Of a DNA stretch of 64,000 bases, positions 12,227 to 23,925 are shown one piece after another (position 1 is the stretch's first letter; each line of letters opens with the position of its first letter). Both the position numbers and the translations under genes were made by a program. The notes beneath the pieces are model-generated. The model was not told the DNA's origin and did no database searches. It was given only the letters and a program-made list of their open reading frames with translations. This DNA comes from Paramecium tetraurelia (lineage: Eukaryota; Ciliophora; Oligohymenophorea; Peniculida; Parameciidae), in contig NW_001799133.1 of assembly GCF_000165425.1 (NCBI RefSeq), positions 483,845-547,844 of the forward strand, written 5' to 3'.

Positions 12227-12754
12227 TCAGAAATTGAAAATTTAAGTAATTCTATTTTAGATTATTCTATCATAAAAGCCATCTTTTGTAAAAATATCTG
12301 ATTAAAATTAAGATTCTGATTTTGGTTAATAATCCTTCATAGATCTGAATATCATCTATTTGGATCTAAGTTGAAGATTATCATCTTAAGGTTGAATTAA
12401 AGTTTCAGAGTTTTTTTAGATATGTTTTTATTTTTCTGATTCTCTAAATTACTAGATTAAACTATCAATGGATTCTTTGTTTAATTTGCTATTATGAAGT
12501 TTATGGCCATTATTAATAGATTACTACACTAATTCAAGATATCTATTGACGTTTGCTTATTTTAATGGAGTTGGAATGATGAAATTAGTTTGAATGTTTT
12601 ATTGCTTTAATTTTTAGTAACCTCTTAATTGTTCATAAGCCCCTTCACTTATATATACTTCAACTTTCATTTTCTTTTTATCATTTTATTTTTTCAATTT
12701 TTCTTCAGGAGATTAGAGTGATTCCTACACATTAAATAAATCATCTTTATCCAT
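12227..12754 (-). CDS. Hypothetical protein
   Basis: One uninterrupted frame of about 175 codons begins MDKDDLFNVQESLQSPEEK and ends RITQIFNF before TGA at 12227. It is rich in K, Q and S, contains the phrase VEVYISEGAYEQLRGYQKL, and has no membrane segment. It converges tail to tail on the VPS8-like gene with almost no spacer, which argues for the earlier of that gene's two possible stops. No function can be assigned. Confidence 0.6.
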
Positions 12755-13311
12755 AAATATATTTTAATATTAAAGAATTAGATTATTTTTGTACTATTTT
12801 CTATAAATTATCTTCTATTTTATAATACATCATTAATATGAATTAATAATTAATTATTAAGAATATTCTATGTATCATTCATAATAAATTTACAAGTAAA
12901 TGATTACTATGAAAACTTAGAATATTTGATAATATTATAACTGTACCCATAAGGTGTAAGCAACTTTGAAGGTTTGCAATTATGCAATTAAACCAACTTA
13001 TCATAATTTTCAATCCTTAATGTTAAAAGCCCTTAAATCAATTTAATTTTCAACTCAATGCTTATAAATTATAAAATGTTCCAGAATTATGACATATCAA
13101 ATAGGAATTCATTCCAATCTAAATTTGAAATTTCAATTTTCTCTAATTAATTGAAAGATACATTAATAAGATTATTCTTCATAGAGCAATGATTTCATTT
13201 AAGAATAATCTACTTTGGAATTAGCTCAATAGACCTATCTTGATGAGTATGCGAACCCCTCTAAAATCTTTTTTTAATTGCAATTAGAAATCTAATAATT
13301 ATTTTATAAAA
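12755..13311. other. Intergenic, nothing recognised
   Basis: About 550 bp of AT-rich sequence between the divergent starts at 12754 and 13312. All frames are broken. It presumably contains both promoters. I see no RNA gene or repeat. Confidence 0.5.
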
Positions 13312-14064
13312 ATGTCTAATGACTTAGGAGTTTAGAAAAAAAAACATAAATACATTGATTCTGAAGAGGAAGAGCAATAGCAATAATAGCCTGTGTAATA
13401 ACCATAAGAATAATCTCCAATTGCATAAACAATCACAGTTGATAATCAGAAATGGAAATACTTATTTGAACCTGATTCTTCTGAGTAATAGGAAGGTATT
13501 AATTTGAAATCTATTATGAAGAAAAGAAAGTTAAAAAAATTCCGAATCCATAAATCACCAAATAAAAATAGCCTGAACAAAGAGTTAAGTAAATTAAATC
13601 AAATCCTGACACAGATGATTTGAGATATGAAATTTTGACTAGATGGTGGTATTGCTTTGATTAATGGCCACCTTCCGATTTTGATTATGAAGAAGCCTTG
13701 AACAAATATAAATTAAGGAAGGTTGATTTGTCAGTTTTTAAAAGGGAATCTGAGATGAATGGTCAAGGCTTTAGAAAGGTTTATGAAGTTAATGGATATA
13801 AAGGTGTATTTAGGACTTCTGCTGTACATATACCAAATTTATTGATAGGGTGATACTCTAGATCTTAGACCAAAGGAGGGTTGTCCATCCTTTGAATAAA
13901 TCTCAAAGATTAATTCAAAAAACTTGCCCAAAATATTAATAAAAGGCTTGAAAGCTTAATTGGAAGACTTAATTAAGTATGAGCCTAACAATAAATAATT
14001 AAAAAAAAATTTAGAACACTAATTAGCATAAATTTAAAATTAATATCGAAAATAGATGGAGTGA
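13312..14064 (+). CDS. Conserved-looking hypothetical protein
   Basis: A Q-rich N-terminus (QQQPVQQPQEQSPIAQ) is followed by a well-ordered globular part: ILTRWWYCFDQWPP, DFDYEEALNKYKLRKV, GFRKVYEVNGYKGVFRTSAG and RPKEGCPSFEQI. It ends with a coiled coil. Introns of 26 nt (GTATTAATTTG...GAAG) and 25 nt (GTACATATACC...GATAG) restore one frame. The dense aromatic and glycine pattern suggests a conserved domain, but I do not recognise its family. Confidence 0.7.
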
Positions 14065-14667
14065 TAATTGTGATTTAGATTTTATGTAGAAGTAGTGAAA
14101 CAATAAAACAATAAATAAATTATCTTATTATTCATATGCATGATCTAGTTCGTAGTTTGAAGAGTAATATAATGAGAGTCATTTATATTTAAGATTCAAA
14201 GATGAATCAAGCTAATAAGTTGAACTTCATATTTCTAAATTCAATACAAAATGCGATTAATTTGCTGATTCTTATTTTCTAACTATTTGTCTAAATCGTC
14301 CTTATATTTTGTCTAAACAACTTTTTTCCTTGTTTATTGATCCCCAATCAATATTACATTTAAAGTACTTTCTAATTCAATCTTTCTTAAGAATTATGAA
14401 ATTATTCATGACTTTAGTTTATTTAAAGCACAGTAGTATATTTCAACTTATAGCTTTTAACTATGAAAATAGCTGAAAATTTTAGAAGTCACTTCTACAA
14501 AATAAAAATAAATTTGAAAATTTTCATTATGAGATATTAATATCAGAATTTTACTTAATTTGTTGGTTATCAATTAAAACGAATATTTGATACATACATG
14601 AATAAATTATTGATGAATTAATTCGTTTTTCCATTTTTTAATAATCTTATTTTTATAAATTAGAGAA
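14065..14667. other. Intergenic with a doubtful ORF
   Basis: About 600 bp between two plus-strand genes. A TGA-free plus-strand frame at about 14140-14400 (containing MRVIYIQDSKMNQANKLNF and a hydrophobic run) is no longer than chance frames in this code. No promoter motif or RNA gene is visible. The last 30 bp lead directly into the protease gene. Confidence 0.4.
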
Positions 14668-15817
14668 ATGAAGCGCATAGTATTGAGCTTACTGTGTATA
14701 GGCATATGCTTATCCATTAGTAATAGAAGTGTGCAAGAAACACTAATTGCTGAGATGGACAATGAACACGTAAATGAGCATGACTAATTGATCTTTCGTA
14801 ATTGGATGTTAGAATATGGCAAATCATATGACAATGATTTTACAGCAATACATAGAATGCAGATCTTTATGAGAAATAAGAAAAACATTGAAGTATGCAT
14901 AGGTTTACTTATAGATAGAAACATAATCATGTTGGAGCAAAATATAAAGCTAAATTGAATGAATTTTCAGATTAAGATTATGATGAGTTATCATTGAAAA
15001 TGTTCATGCATTTAGATTTTAGCGATGACGATTTTAAATTCGGCAATCCACATTTCTTTAGCAAAGAAGACATCAAGGAATTGCGAAATCATCCCATCCT
15101 GACTCAAATGAGAGAATAAGCAAGGAAAGGAGACTCTTTGGATTGGACAAAGCAAGTAAAAAATGGTTGAATTTAGGTAACACCCTCCAGACCATAAGGA
15201 ACATGCGGTAGTTGTTGGGCATTCTCCTCCTCTGATGTTGCAATAAGTAGACTTGCATTGAAGGGAAAGGAAGACTTAACCCAATTGTCAAAGACTCATT
15301 TAATAGATTGTTGTGTTGGAGATAAGAATAAGGGATGCAATGGAGGATCTCCTATTGGTGCATACAAATTCATAAATGAGAATGGAGCACTCAAGGAGAA
15401 TGAATATAGAGAATATGACGCTACATAACAAGAATGTAAAAAGCCAGTAGGAACAATTGGCAAAGGTCAGATAGCTGATGTTGAAAAGGTAGACGATCCA
15501 AATTTTGAGTAAGTGAATCATATAATGAGTTTAGACAAATTAAAGAGGCTCTTCAAGATGGTCCAGTCACTGCCTTAATGTATGCAGACAAATCATGGTT
15601 CGAATATGGAGGTGGTATCATTGACACTTGTAGTTATGTCGGAGCCAAAGAGCTCAGCCATGCAGTTGTCATTGTTGGATATGGAAAAGATCATTATAAA
15701 GTCAAAAACTCTTGGGGACCAGGCTGGGGAGAAAATGGATTTTTTTAGGTTCAAAGAACTGGAGCTCCTGAATGTTTGGATAAGATTAAGAAGATTTCGT
15801 ACCCAATTATTTAATGA
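14668..15817 (+). CDS. Papain-family (C1A) cysteine protease, cathepsin L-like
   Basis: A signal peptide (MKRIVLSLLCIGICLS) precedes an I29-type inhibitory prodomain (FRNWMLEYGKSYDND, KLNEFSDQDYDEL) and the peptidase domain. The catalytic cysteine is in GTCGSCWAFSS, the histidine in LSHAVVIVGYG, and the asparagine in KNSWGPGWGENGF. The disulfide motif DKNKGCNGGSP is present. All catalytic residues are intact. Three introns (26, 21 and 26 nt) were removed; the second lies just upstream of the active site. It is probably a lysosomal or secreted protease. It is convergent with the tRNA-modification gene. Confidence 0.93.
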
Positions 15818-15844
15818 TGCCATTTATAATACACATATTTAGAT

Positions 15845-17007
15845 TCATTATTCTATAATCCCATCAACTGTCCTATATACTATTTCTTATATATCCTTGG
15901 ATGGAATTGGATCATTCTGCTTACCAAGTAATTTTGAACTTAATTCCTTTTTCAATTACTCATTTTATGGTGAAGCAACCTTGGATTCGTATTCCTATCG
16001 ATCACAATTATAATATTATAAAATTAATTATGGTATATTTAAAGTTCTGTTGTCAATCCATAAGAATGAATTTAAATTAGACCTGAAATATTTGCGCTAA
16101 TAAGCTGCGTATTGACGTGATTTTATATAGAATTGTTAAATGAACTTCAAAACATACTCCCTCTTCTATTTTTCTGCTCTCTTATTTGATATATATCTTC
16201 CTTCCAATATACTTTAAAAGCATTTTAATAAATTCACAAATTCATCATACCCTAAAGGTGTAGTGACTCGAAACTCTTTTTAATGTTGCATCTAATAAAA
16301 TTAATAAAATTCTTCAATCACTCCTTATCGAATCATTTCATCACACCTGATACTTAAACAAAGAAGAATACCTTGCATAAATCTTTTTTGAAATATTTTC
16401 TTAAGGTTCTGTAAAAAAGAACCCTCTAATATCCATTTCATCACATAATCTTGGATCATCCTGATTGAACGGAGAAGTGATAGATTCTCCTTTGGTCAAT
16501 AAAGCAAATCGCAACGCCTTCTAAATTCTATATCTATCTGATGAATTGATGGAGTCATCATAATTTTTGAAATGCTCCTTCAATAGAGCTTGTGGATCCC
16601 TACAATTTTCCAATAATTTTGATGCTTCTAAATCTGCAGCCTTTATTTAATTTTCTTCAAACTGCTCTTTCCTTGAGTTTAGCAAATAATTCATAAAGAA
16701 ACAACATCCTCCTTCTAGTATGGCATTATCCCTTTATTTCAAAATCTCCATGACTTCCATTTTATAATGATAACTTGTGATTGTCTATTTCAATCCATCA
16801 TATTTTCCTATGAGTTCGTAATTATCTATTTTTTTAGGCCAGTTACTCGATATTGGCCAATTCTTATAAATCTACAATTAAATTAATAATTCTTACTTAC
16901 AGAGAGTCAACAGGAATTACAATTGTTTTTAATTATTCACCAAGCAATTAAACTAATTATGATTTGCCTGATCCTGTAAGTCCTGAAACAATGAGCAATT
17001 TTTTCAT
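15845..17007 (-). CDS. TRIT1: tRNA dimethylallyltransferase (MiaA/TRIT1 family)
   Basis: This enzyme adds a dimethylallyl group to A37 next to the anticodon in a subset of tRNAs. The P-loop is GLTGSGKS near the N-terminus, followed by PVDSLQIYKNWPISS (the family's D-S-x-Q-xY substrate motif), an AILEGGCCFF strand (family GGTxxY region, altered), and RIQKALRFALLTKG (R-x-x-RALE-like region). IRCDEMIRQGVIEEFY follows after a 19-nt intron. A 25-nt intron precedes the QIYKNW block. The C-terminal third is helical and basic. The altered GGTGLY motif could affect activity. Confidence 0.85.
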
Positions 17008-17048
17008 AATTAAAATTAATTGTTCAAATTATCAAATATATTCATAAT

Positions 17049-18335
17049 TCATTATTAAGGTTGCTGTTGTTATTCCAAATATTTCCGAATCTGTCTCTCT
17101 ACTAATTCCTAATTTTTCATCAGGAATTTCATGTTTTTCGGATCTTCATTACTCATCTCTTCATCATTTTACATAAGTTCCAAATATGAATTCTATTGCA
17201 AGAATAGATTTTCTAAGAATAAACTAGGACTCTTTTGATACTGATAATAAGCATCTCTCTTTAATTTATGACTCTTGCTTTAATCTAAGTACTTCTGAAT
17301 CTACTTTTCAAATCCCTTGATTTTCTAATTTAATTAAATAAATGGATGTTCTGCTCTTTGCTACTTCTTCTCAGAATTGTCTTCTGTCACGACCTTCTGA
17401 GCTAGAAATGGCATCAATTCAGGTGAAAAACTCATCTCTTATTCCACTACAACGTCAAATCCAATATAATTGCTAACTCCCAAATGATGTTTTATTTGAA
17501 TTGGTTCTGGGTTCTCAATAAACATTTTTAGAAGCATATTGAGATTAGATATAGGAATACGTTCCTATCCAAATAATTGCTTTAATTATTCATCAGCAAT
17601 TATTTAATCTTTATTCTCTTTGTCTGTTAAATTATTTAACTGATCAAATAATTCAAGAAATTTACCTTCACATATTCCCAAAAGCAATATAAGATTTGCG
17701 ATCTGGTGCCTTCTTTAATTCCAAGCAATTGCTAGAGAGTTTTATGTAGTTTATACTTTTAAGGGTAGGTTTAGAGAATGATTGAAATAAGTACATCACA
17801 AGCTGGTCCTTTTCTTTTGATATGAAATCCACTTGTTTCCTGTTGTTATTTTTATTATTATAAATGATTCCTATTCCATTATATTACATTTTATGATGCA
17901 TAATATGTTTTATCAAATTGGACTTCAAGTTATCTGATAAAATAGGAGAAAGGCTTCTTGTCTTCTGAAAGCACTTAGCCTTTGATATAAAGATTCCATT
18001 CATCACAAACCAATTCAGAGTATACTATAATTCTGAGGGTCTTTTTTAGATATTAACCGGGTTGAATGAAAGATTCTTATAACTCAATTCGCTTACTTTT
18101 AATCAATTAGTCAATTCGATTATCGTATCTTTGAATAGTGATAGGATGATTACTTAACTAAATTATTCAAAATTTTAATTTATGGACATAATTGAATTGT
18201 TTCATCATCAAATTGAATACTCGATTTATCATATAGTTATTTAAGTTGTGTTTTAACATCTGGCTATCTGACAGGTTATCTTTATTATTATTATGGCTAT
18301 TGTTGAGTACTTTATTATTATTATTGAGTAGCCAT
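17049..18335 (-). CDS. SMARCD: SWI/SNF complex subunit of the BAF60/SMARCD type (SWIB domain)
   Basis: BAF60 proteins are core subunits of SWI/SNF chromatin remodellers. A Q-rich N-terminus precedes a conserved region (LRIIVYSELVCDEWNLYIKG, SYFIRQLEVQF) and the SWIB-like fold FHIKRKGPACDVLISIIL with YKLHKTLQQLLGIKEGTRSQ, CFWEYVKLNNL and GQERIPISNLNMLL. A helical C-terminus with NPEPIQIKHHLG follows. Introns of 25 and 26 nt were removed. Residue order and length (about 410) match the family. It is read in the same direction as the tRNA-modification gene, 41 bp away. Confidence 0.88.
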
Positions 18336-18518
18336 TTTATTATATATAAATAAATTTACAATCATTAGGTAGTCAAAATATTGTAATTGGTAGGAATAAA
18401 TATTCAAAAAATAAAATCCTATCCAATCAAATAATCGAATTTCAAGTGGAATATTATTTTCAAAATCAATCAAGTGTTAATAACCTCACTATTGATTTGA
18501 AGATTCGATGATAAGACT

Positions 18519-19191
18519 ATGATGTATAAATATTCAATTTAAAAACCGTTTTAAATTCTTAGATGGGAGGAGTCATTTTATAAATAATAAACCGAACAAA
18601 AATAGAAGTTTGATAGACTATAGATAATTTATTTCCGTCGAGAATAATAAAGTATGGTATTATAAATTAGTCAGTTCAATCCTGTGTGTAACTTAGATAG
18701 CCAACCTATACTTCGTCTGACGTCATGGGGTTATATTGGGCTTCTCTTCGGATAGCCCGAAGCATTAACTTTTAATCTAGAGGATGAGTGTATATTTTAT
18801 TACATTTTAGGAGAACTTTGATTTTTGATATTCTTTTTGAGCTTACAGACTTTAGGTTGAGAGATGCCATCTCTTTGGTAAGAGATCGTGTTGAATTCTT
18901 TTAGGTTTTGGATATACTGCATGGTTGATATTCAACCTCGTATTCCTATTGATTAAAATTGCATTGATTGATATATTATTGAGAATCATTATGATTTTGC
19001 TCCTCTTCGGCTTCAAAAAAATTCATATGATAAGAAAAATAATTTAAAAATCAATATAAGATTTGGTATATGTTTAGAAACAATACTGGATAGAGACAAG
19101 TTCAAGAAAACAACTGGATAGAAAAATATAGAATAAATCCCATTTGAGAATTGCACTCTTTAATCAAGCAAAAGATTTTGTAAAATCTTGA
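18519..19191 (+). CDS. Hypothetical protein, gene structure partly unresolved
   Basis: From the ATG pair at 18519 the frame reads MMYKYSIQKPFQILRWEESF, then a globular segment (ILRLTSWGYIGLLFGQPEAL). After a 23-nt intron (GTGTATATT...TTTTAG) it reads TLIFDILFELTDFRLRDAI. The downstream segment FGYTAWLIFNLVFLLIKIAL is a clear membrane stretch, but I could not find the splice that joins it in phase. An exon upstream of 18519 is also possible. The product is unknown. It lies between BAF60 (divergent) and MIC10 (convergent). Confidence 0.5.
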
Positions 19192-19223
19192 TAATATTTT
19201 CAATTTCATAGCCATAATATTTA

Positions 19224-19516
19224 TCAAATTTATCTTCGAACATTATCGAAGAGTCCATTGCTATATTAGTGCAAGGCCAAACCCAAACCAATTCCAGCAG
19301 AATAGCCAATGATACCTACTTTATTTTTGAAGAAGATAGATATCAAAGTTCCACTAAATAACCCTGCACTTGTATATGTAAAGGATTTGACTAACAATCT
19401 AATGTAGTTTCACTTCATTACCGATTCAAAAGTATATCAGCATCTTGAATTTACTACTCAGTATATTAAAGTACTTCGGTACTTTGTCCAAGTGTGAAGT
19501 TTTTTTGTTCGGTCAT
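19224..19516 (-). CDS. MIC10: MICOS complex subunit MIC10
   Basis: MIC10 bends the inner mitochondrial membrane at crista junctions. One 23-nt intron (GTAATGAAG...CATTAG) separates a short N-terminus (DADILLNR) from two glycine-motif membrane helices: YTSAGLFSGTLISIFF, a short KNK loop, then GIIGYSAGIGLGLALHQ. The GxxxG-type spacing in both helices and the tiny size (about 90 residues) are typical of the family. It lies close to other small genes on the minus strand. Confidence 0.85.
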
Positions 19517-19673
19517 TTTAATAAAATAAATTATTATTATTTTATCTTTGTTATGATGATTTGGTATTCATTTTTATTATGTTTATATAATGATCAATCA
19601 TCAAAGGGTATTTATGCAGCCTAAGTGTAATCCAATCTGCCTGATGTCGACTTCCGCAGAGTCGTCTTGATTT

Positions 19674-19953
19674 TCATAAAATATAAATGAATTACCTAGA
19701 AGAAATACACTAAACAATACCTTAAGCCTCCTCCAACAAAGAGAACAGTGACAAATCAAATTGGTTGGCAATTCGTAATCCAGACATAGTAGAAGACAGT
19801 CGGATGATTTGGTTTATTTGATTGAGCACACTACATAATAAGTGATATCAAATACATTCTCATTTGAACTTTCTATTATTAGCAGGAGAATCGGTAGGTG
19901 GATTTTACAACAGGTGCCACAAAAGCTCTTGTGAAAGCAAAGAAACCTCGCAT
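19674..19953 (-). CDS. Small hypothetical, possibly mitochondrial membrane protein
   Basis: The N-terminus MRGFFAFTRAFVAPVVKSTY is basic and hydrophobic like a mitochondrial targeting peptide. Two intron-like segments of 25 nt (GTATTTGATATC...TGTAG and GTATTGTTTAG...TCTAG) can be removed. The remaining exons give PTVFYYVWITNC and a membrane stretch FVTVLFVGGGL, but one phase between them is not resolved. The size resembles small respiratory-chain accessory subunits. I cannot name one. Confidence 0.4.
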
Positions 19954-20002
19954 CACAAATAAAATTTATAAATATTATCTGATAAATTGCTTATAATATT
20001 GT

Positions 20003-21221
20003 TCACAATCTTCTAATTCCTCCTCTCTCCAAAGCTGATTCGGCTTAAGATAACAACATCAACTCATTATCCCACCCGTCATTGAGTTGCTTATTCTATT
20101 CCTATCTAATCCATTATATTGACCAAATACCTAGCAACCCATCCAGCATTCACATTATCAAGATTGGCCTAAGCAGTATCCAAATTAGATTATGCATCCT
20201 TTAAAAGTCCTGATTTGGTTGCGATTTCACCATCCTTGGTTTCAATGTCTCCTTTCAATTATGGAATTATCTCGTTATTCAATAAATTGATGTTCTCCTC
20301 CAAAGAAGTCAACAATCCATTGTTGGTGTCCTTTTCCAATTGAGCATTCATTAATAAAGCCTATTTTGTGGCCACCAAATCTTCCCTCAAACTTTGAAGT
20401 AACTTGACTGCATTTCCTGCTTATTCTTAATCAGCAAACCTAAGAAATTGTATAATTACTCTAATTACCCTTATGTGCTCATTTAGATCAATACTTTTGA
20501 CAATGGCTCAAAAAGATGAGGAAGATGAGATACTTCACCCAATCTTCTTGAGAATGTGGCAGCTGAAACAGCCAGATCCTCTTTGTTTACTTCAATAAAT
20601 GATGACTCTATAAGAATGATTGGATTGGATTACATTTAATCAATTGCAATTTTGCTATAACTTAGTCAACTATGGAAATTGATTAGTCGTATTCTGCTGT
20701 CTTCTTTGCTGTTGCCTAATCGTTATTCTACACTGTTCTTTGCAATTATGCTTGATTTTTTTGGGAATCACTCAATTATTGGCTTTTATCATATAAACTT
20801 TATTATAAGCTGTTTCTATCCTTCTTGAATGTTGTAATGTCACTCTCATGTTATGCAACCTTCGATCAATATTAAGCTAATACTTCTGTTTTGTATTCTG
20901 TAACTTGATTTTAATAGAACTCTGAATCGCTCAAGAATTACTAAAAGAAAGAATCCAATGATTCAGCTTCATCTTATTTTGCTTATTAGGTTGATTCAAC
21001 TATGTCATCTATAGCTGCATATAATGGACTAAAATCCACTTCTGTAAATTATTGCAATGATATCATATTTAACATGGTTTTTCCTAATTTACTTTTGGTC
21101 AGTAATCCGAGCTATTCATCAAACATACTTGCCTAGCTTGAACATATTTTTGATGTCATTACTTTGTAGTTTATGTGCAATACGCTATTGCGATTATACA
21201 TAAAAGTGCATAAATTCTCAT
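20003..21221 (-). CDS. Trichocyst-matrix-protein-like secreted coiled-coil protein
   Basis: A signal peptide (MRIYALLCIIAIAYC) is followed by long helical segments with regular hydrophobic spacing (LNMISLQQFTEVDFSP, SLEENINLLNNEIIPQLKG, AQSNLDTAQANLDNVNAGW). Introns of 26, 24, 26, 23 and 25 nt fit without leaving an in-frame TGA. The architecture, signal peptide plus blocks of coiled coil ending near QAESALERGG, matches the crystalline core proteins of Paramecium trichocysts and Tetrahymena mucocysts (TMP/Grl). Those are made as precursors and stored for regulated exocytosis. The match is by pattern, so another secreted coiled-coil family remains possible. Confidence 0.75.
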
Positions 21222-21551
21222 TAAAACGGATATTATTAATATTATATAAATATATCGATTATTTTTCATCATTATCAAATGTAATTCTTATCACCTTCCC
21301 CAATCTTCTATTGAATTCCAAAAGTATGATCGATAATTCCTTAGTTTTCATATATTATCATAAGAAGTAAGTAATATTTAATACATTCTCAAAACTCTTA
21401 TTATTATTCCTTAAGACTATCAATCTCTTTGGTTATTAAGGGCTTTAACCTTGGGATTAAAAAATGTAACTACACAGACTGTTAATCACAAAAATAGCAT
21501 TTCAATTATACCATTTTCACTTTTTATAAGGATCTAAATATTCCAATTAAA

Positions 21552-22210
21552 ATGAATAGTTCATTAGTTTAGAATTATTATTACACATTTATTTAACTTA
21601 AAAAGTTGTAAAATTCAAATAAGTTATTGATTCCATCTGATTTAATTATCAATCTGATCTTGATTCTCAAAGGGATGATTTTCTGATTGTTTCTATTTAT
21701 TTTAAGCTCGGCCACAATTTTCTTTGATTTTTGTTAATTAACTCAAAATATGAAAGCAATTGCGCGCCATCTATGAAGTAATTTTCTAGACTTTTCAATA
21801 ATAATGCTCATGATATTCCATTTAATTTTTCTGAGATTTGTTGAATTGTGGAACAAAGTGGTAATTTAACTTGGGTGTATGTTTTATTACTTAAAATCAA
21901 CAGAACATATTAAGAGAATCTGAATTGCTCCAAAATTTAATGAGTACAATATTTTTGTTAAAGGAGTTTCAAATCGTAGCAAAAGAAGGATTTGTTATTC
22001 AATATTATAGTGATTAATATGTTGATTATACTCTTACTGTTTTCGCTTCTTCGACTGTTGTGACTATTGCACCTGTCAAAGAAAGACTCAAGAGTAACAT
22101 TTGCAATTTTTAATATTTCAATTATTTTACTTTCATAACCAAAGATATCAAGAGAAATTAGCAGAGAGAGTTATTGTTTCTTCAAGCATAGAGATTGAAA
22201 TTACGTTAAA
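21552..22210 (+). CDS. Possible membrane protein, structure unresolved
   Basis: Starting at MNSSLVQNYYYTFIQL, the plus strand gives several hydrophobic helices in different frames (LIINLILILKGMIF, LFLFILSSATIFF, IIMLMIFHLIFLRFVELW), then a soluble part (VTIAPVKERLKSN, ERVIVSSSIEIEI). Multi-span membrane topology is likely if they form one gene. I could not place the introns that would join them, and the 3' end overlaps the next minus-strand gene. It could also be a decayed gene. Confidence 0.35.
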
Positions 22211-22220
22211 TAATACAATA

Positions 22221-22520
22221 TCAAGATAACTAGTCTAAAACTAATGTGCTTAGTCTTCTTCTAAACAATGGAGACTTACACAAATGTAGTTTGCTGCTCT
22301 TGATTGTTGAACAAGAAGTGGCTTCGGAGATTTCAGTGTCAGAATCCATAGATTTAAATGAGAAAATGGTTTTTTTCTTGGACAACTCAAAGTTGATTTG
22401 TTTTAACTGAGGATCTGTGAATTGATCCAACAATAACTCCTCCTCTAGATACTAAATGATTCTCTTCTCCGTATCACTTATTTTTGTAGGGGTTATCTCT
22501 TTTGCAATAGGATCATCCAT
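22221..22520 (-). CDS. Small hypothetical protein
   Basis: A single 99-codon frame without intron reads MDDPIAKEITPTKISDTEKR, EEELLLDQFTDPQLKQINFE, then a serine-rich acidic stretch (SMDSDTEISEATSCS) and a basic end (SPLFRRRLSTLVLD). It is soluble with no known domain. It is separated from the WD40 gene by 365 bp of noncoding sequence. Confidence 0.55.
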
Positions 22521-22681
22521 TAATAATTAATCTTATCTTAATTATATTATGCTCTTCAAAATTTCTAAAATCTTGTTTTAAACTAAAATAAGATGATATT
22601 ATTCAAAATGTTTAATTGTATTTCAAGATTCGCATATTAAAAAGATATTAATTGATAATTTTATAATATCAAGGTTCTAAT

Positions 22682-22714
22682 TCCCACTCATACTATTTCA
22701 ATTAGCGAGTGGGA
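22682..22714. other. Isolated GC-rich hairpin in an AT-rich spacer
   Basis: Within the 365-bp spacer 22521-22885, TCCCACTC at 22682-22689 pairs perfectly with GAGTGGGA at 22707-22714 around a 17-nt loop. The surrounding spacer is almost pure A/T, so the stem stands out. It could be part of a small noncoding RNA or a 5' element of the WD40 gene. Nothing else in the spacer is recognisable. Confidence 0.35.
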
Positions 22715-22885
22715 CATTCCAAATGACATTCAAGTAAATAAAACATGAAATTTCAGAGATAAAAGCTATAATTTATCTCCTTCCAATATGAGTGAATGAA
22801 TGACTGAGAATAAGCCAATTTTTAAGATAGTTTATATTGAGTATTTATAATCTGAATTTAAATAATATTAAATATCAAACAATAT

Positions 22886-23872
22886 ATGAATAGTATGTCG
22901 TCAATCATACGAGTAGAACAGCCCATCAATTAGTATAATAATCAGATCGTGACAAAAGCGAATCAAAAGTTACTGATAAAAAATGATAATTTAAAAGTAC
23001 CCTTATTAACTAAGTTCTTAGCAATAATTTTATTTTGACTATTTTAAACAGAAAGTAGCATTTATTACGAATGATGGCTGTGTTAAGATCTACGACATCA
23101 TATAAACTAGGGAAGGTCAGAAGCATGTTTATAATTGCGAAATTGAGGCGTATGATAATTTTGATTTTGAAGTCATTAGGGAGAAATCAGTTCTTTATCG
23201 TGGCAAAGTCCTAAAATGGACAATCTGATTGTCACATGTGGAGAGGATTAGACCATACGAATATTTAAGGAAACTGGGAAGGTTTGGAGAGAAATATGCA
23301 AAATAAACGAGAATAAAAATCCTTATATAGTAAAATGGATATAAAACGAACTAATTCTAGTAGTGGGATATTATGAGGGGTACTTCGAGGTAAGACAAGG
23401 AGAGGACTTTAAATGTGTTCATAGTTTTGAAATGTTTGATCAATTGATTGATTTCGATTTACAGATGATGAAATAAGATGCCATTCTTGTATGTTCTGGA
23501 CTCATTGGCAATTCATAATATTTATTTTAAATGGAAACAATAAAATTTTAAGATTAGAACAAATTTGTGAATAAAAAGAAACTTTAGTATCAATTACAAC
23601 AGCAAATTCAGAATTTAAAGATAGCTCCTTATATGAACAATGGCGAAATAAAGGTGGCTGGATAATTTTAGGAGAATGCAGTGGTTATAAACATAGAATA
23701 CAACGAAGAGCTGGATAAAACAATTGATAAACTGACAGACTAATTAATACCAGTTGATTCAAATTGTTGGCAATTTGAGTGGTCCACCTTTGGTAATGAG
23801 TTACAAGTATATACTGAAAGAGAAGTGAGAATATATTAGTAAAACATTGATGATAAATTTGTGATATTATGA
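22886..23872 (+). CDS. WD40-repeat protein
   Basis: Repeat blades are visible as VAFITNDGCVKIYDI, NLIVTCGEDQTIRIFKETGK, ELILVVGYYEGYFEVRQG, and a last blade NCWQFEWSTFGNELQVYTE ending REVRIY, the usual strand pattern of a beta-propeller. A Q-rich insert (YQLQQQIQNLKIAPYMN) interrupts. At least two introns in the first 300 bp are needed, and their exact joins are uncertain. Small WD40 proteins of this kind include Sec13- and Seh1-like scaffolds, but the sequence does not decide which. Confidence 0.7.
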
Positions 23873-23925
23873 AAGATCTAATATAGGATTTTATTTTATG
23901 GATTGTATTTTTATAAACAATATTA

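Noticed and set aside
18660..18700. T-arm-like GTTCAATCC sequence
   Set aside because: Only three base pairs form, and it lies inside a coding exon.
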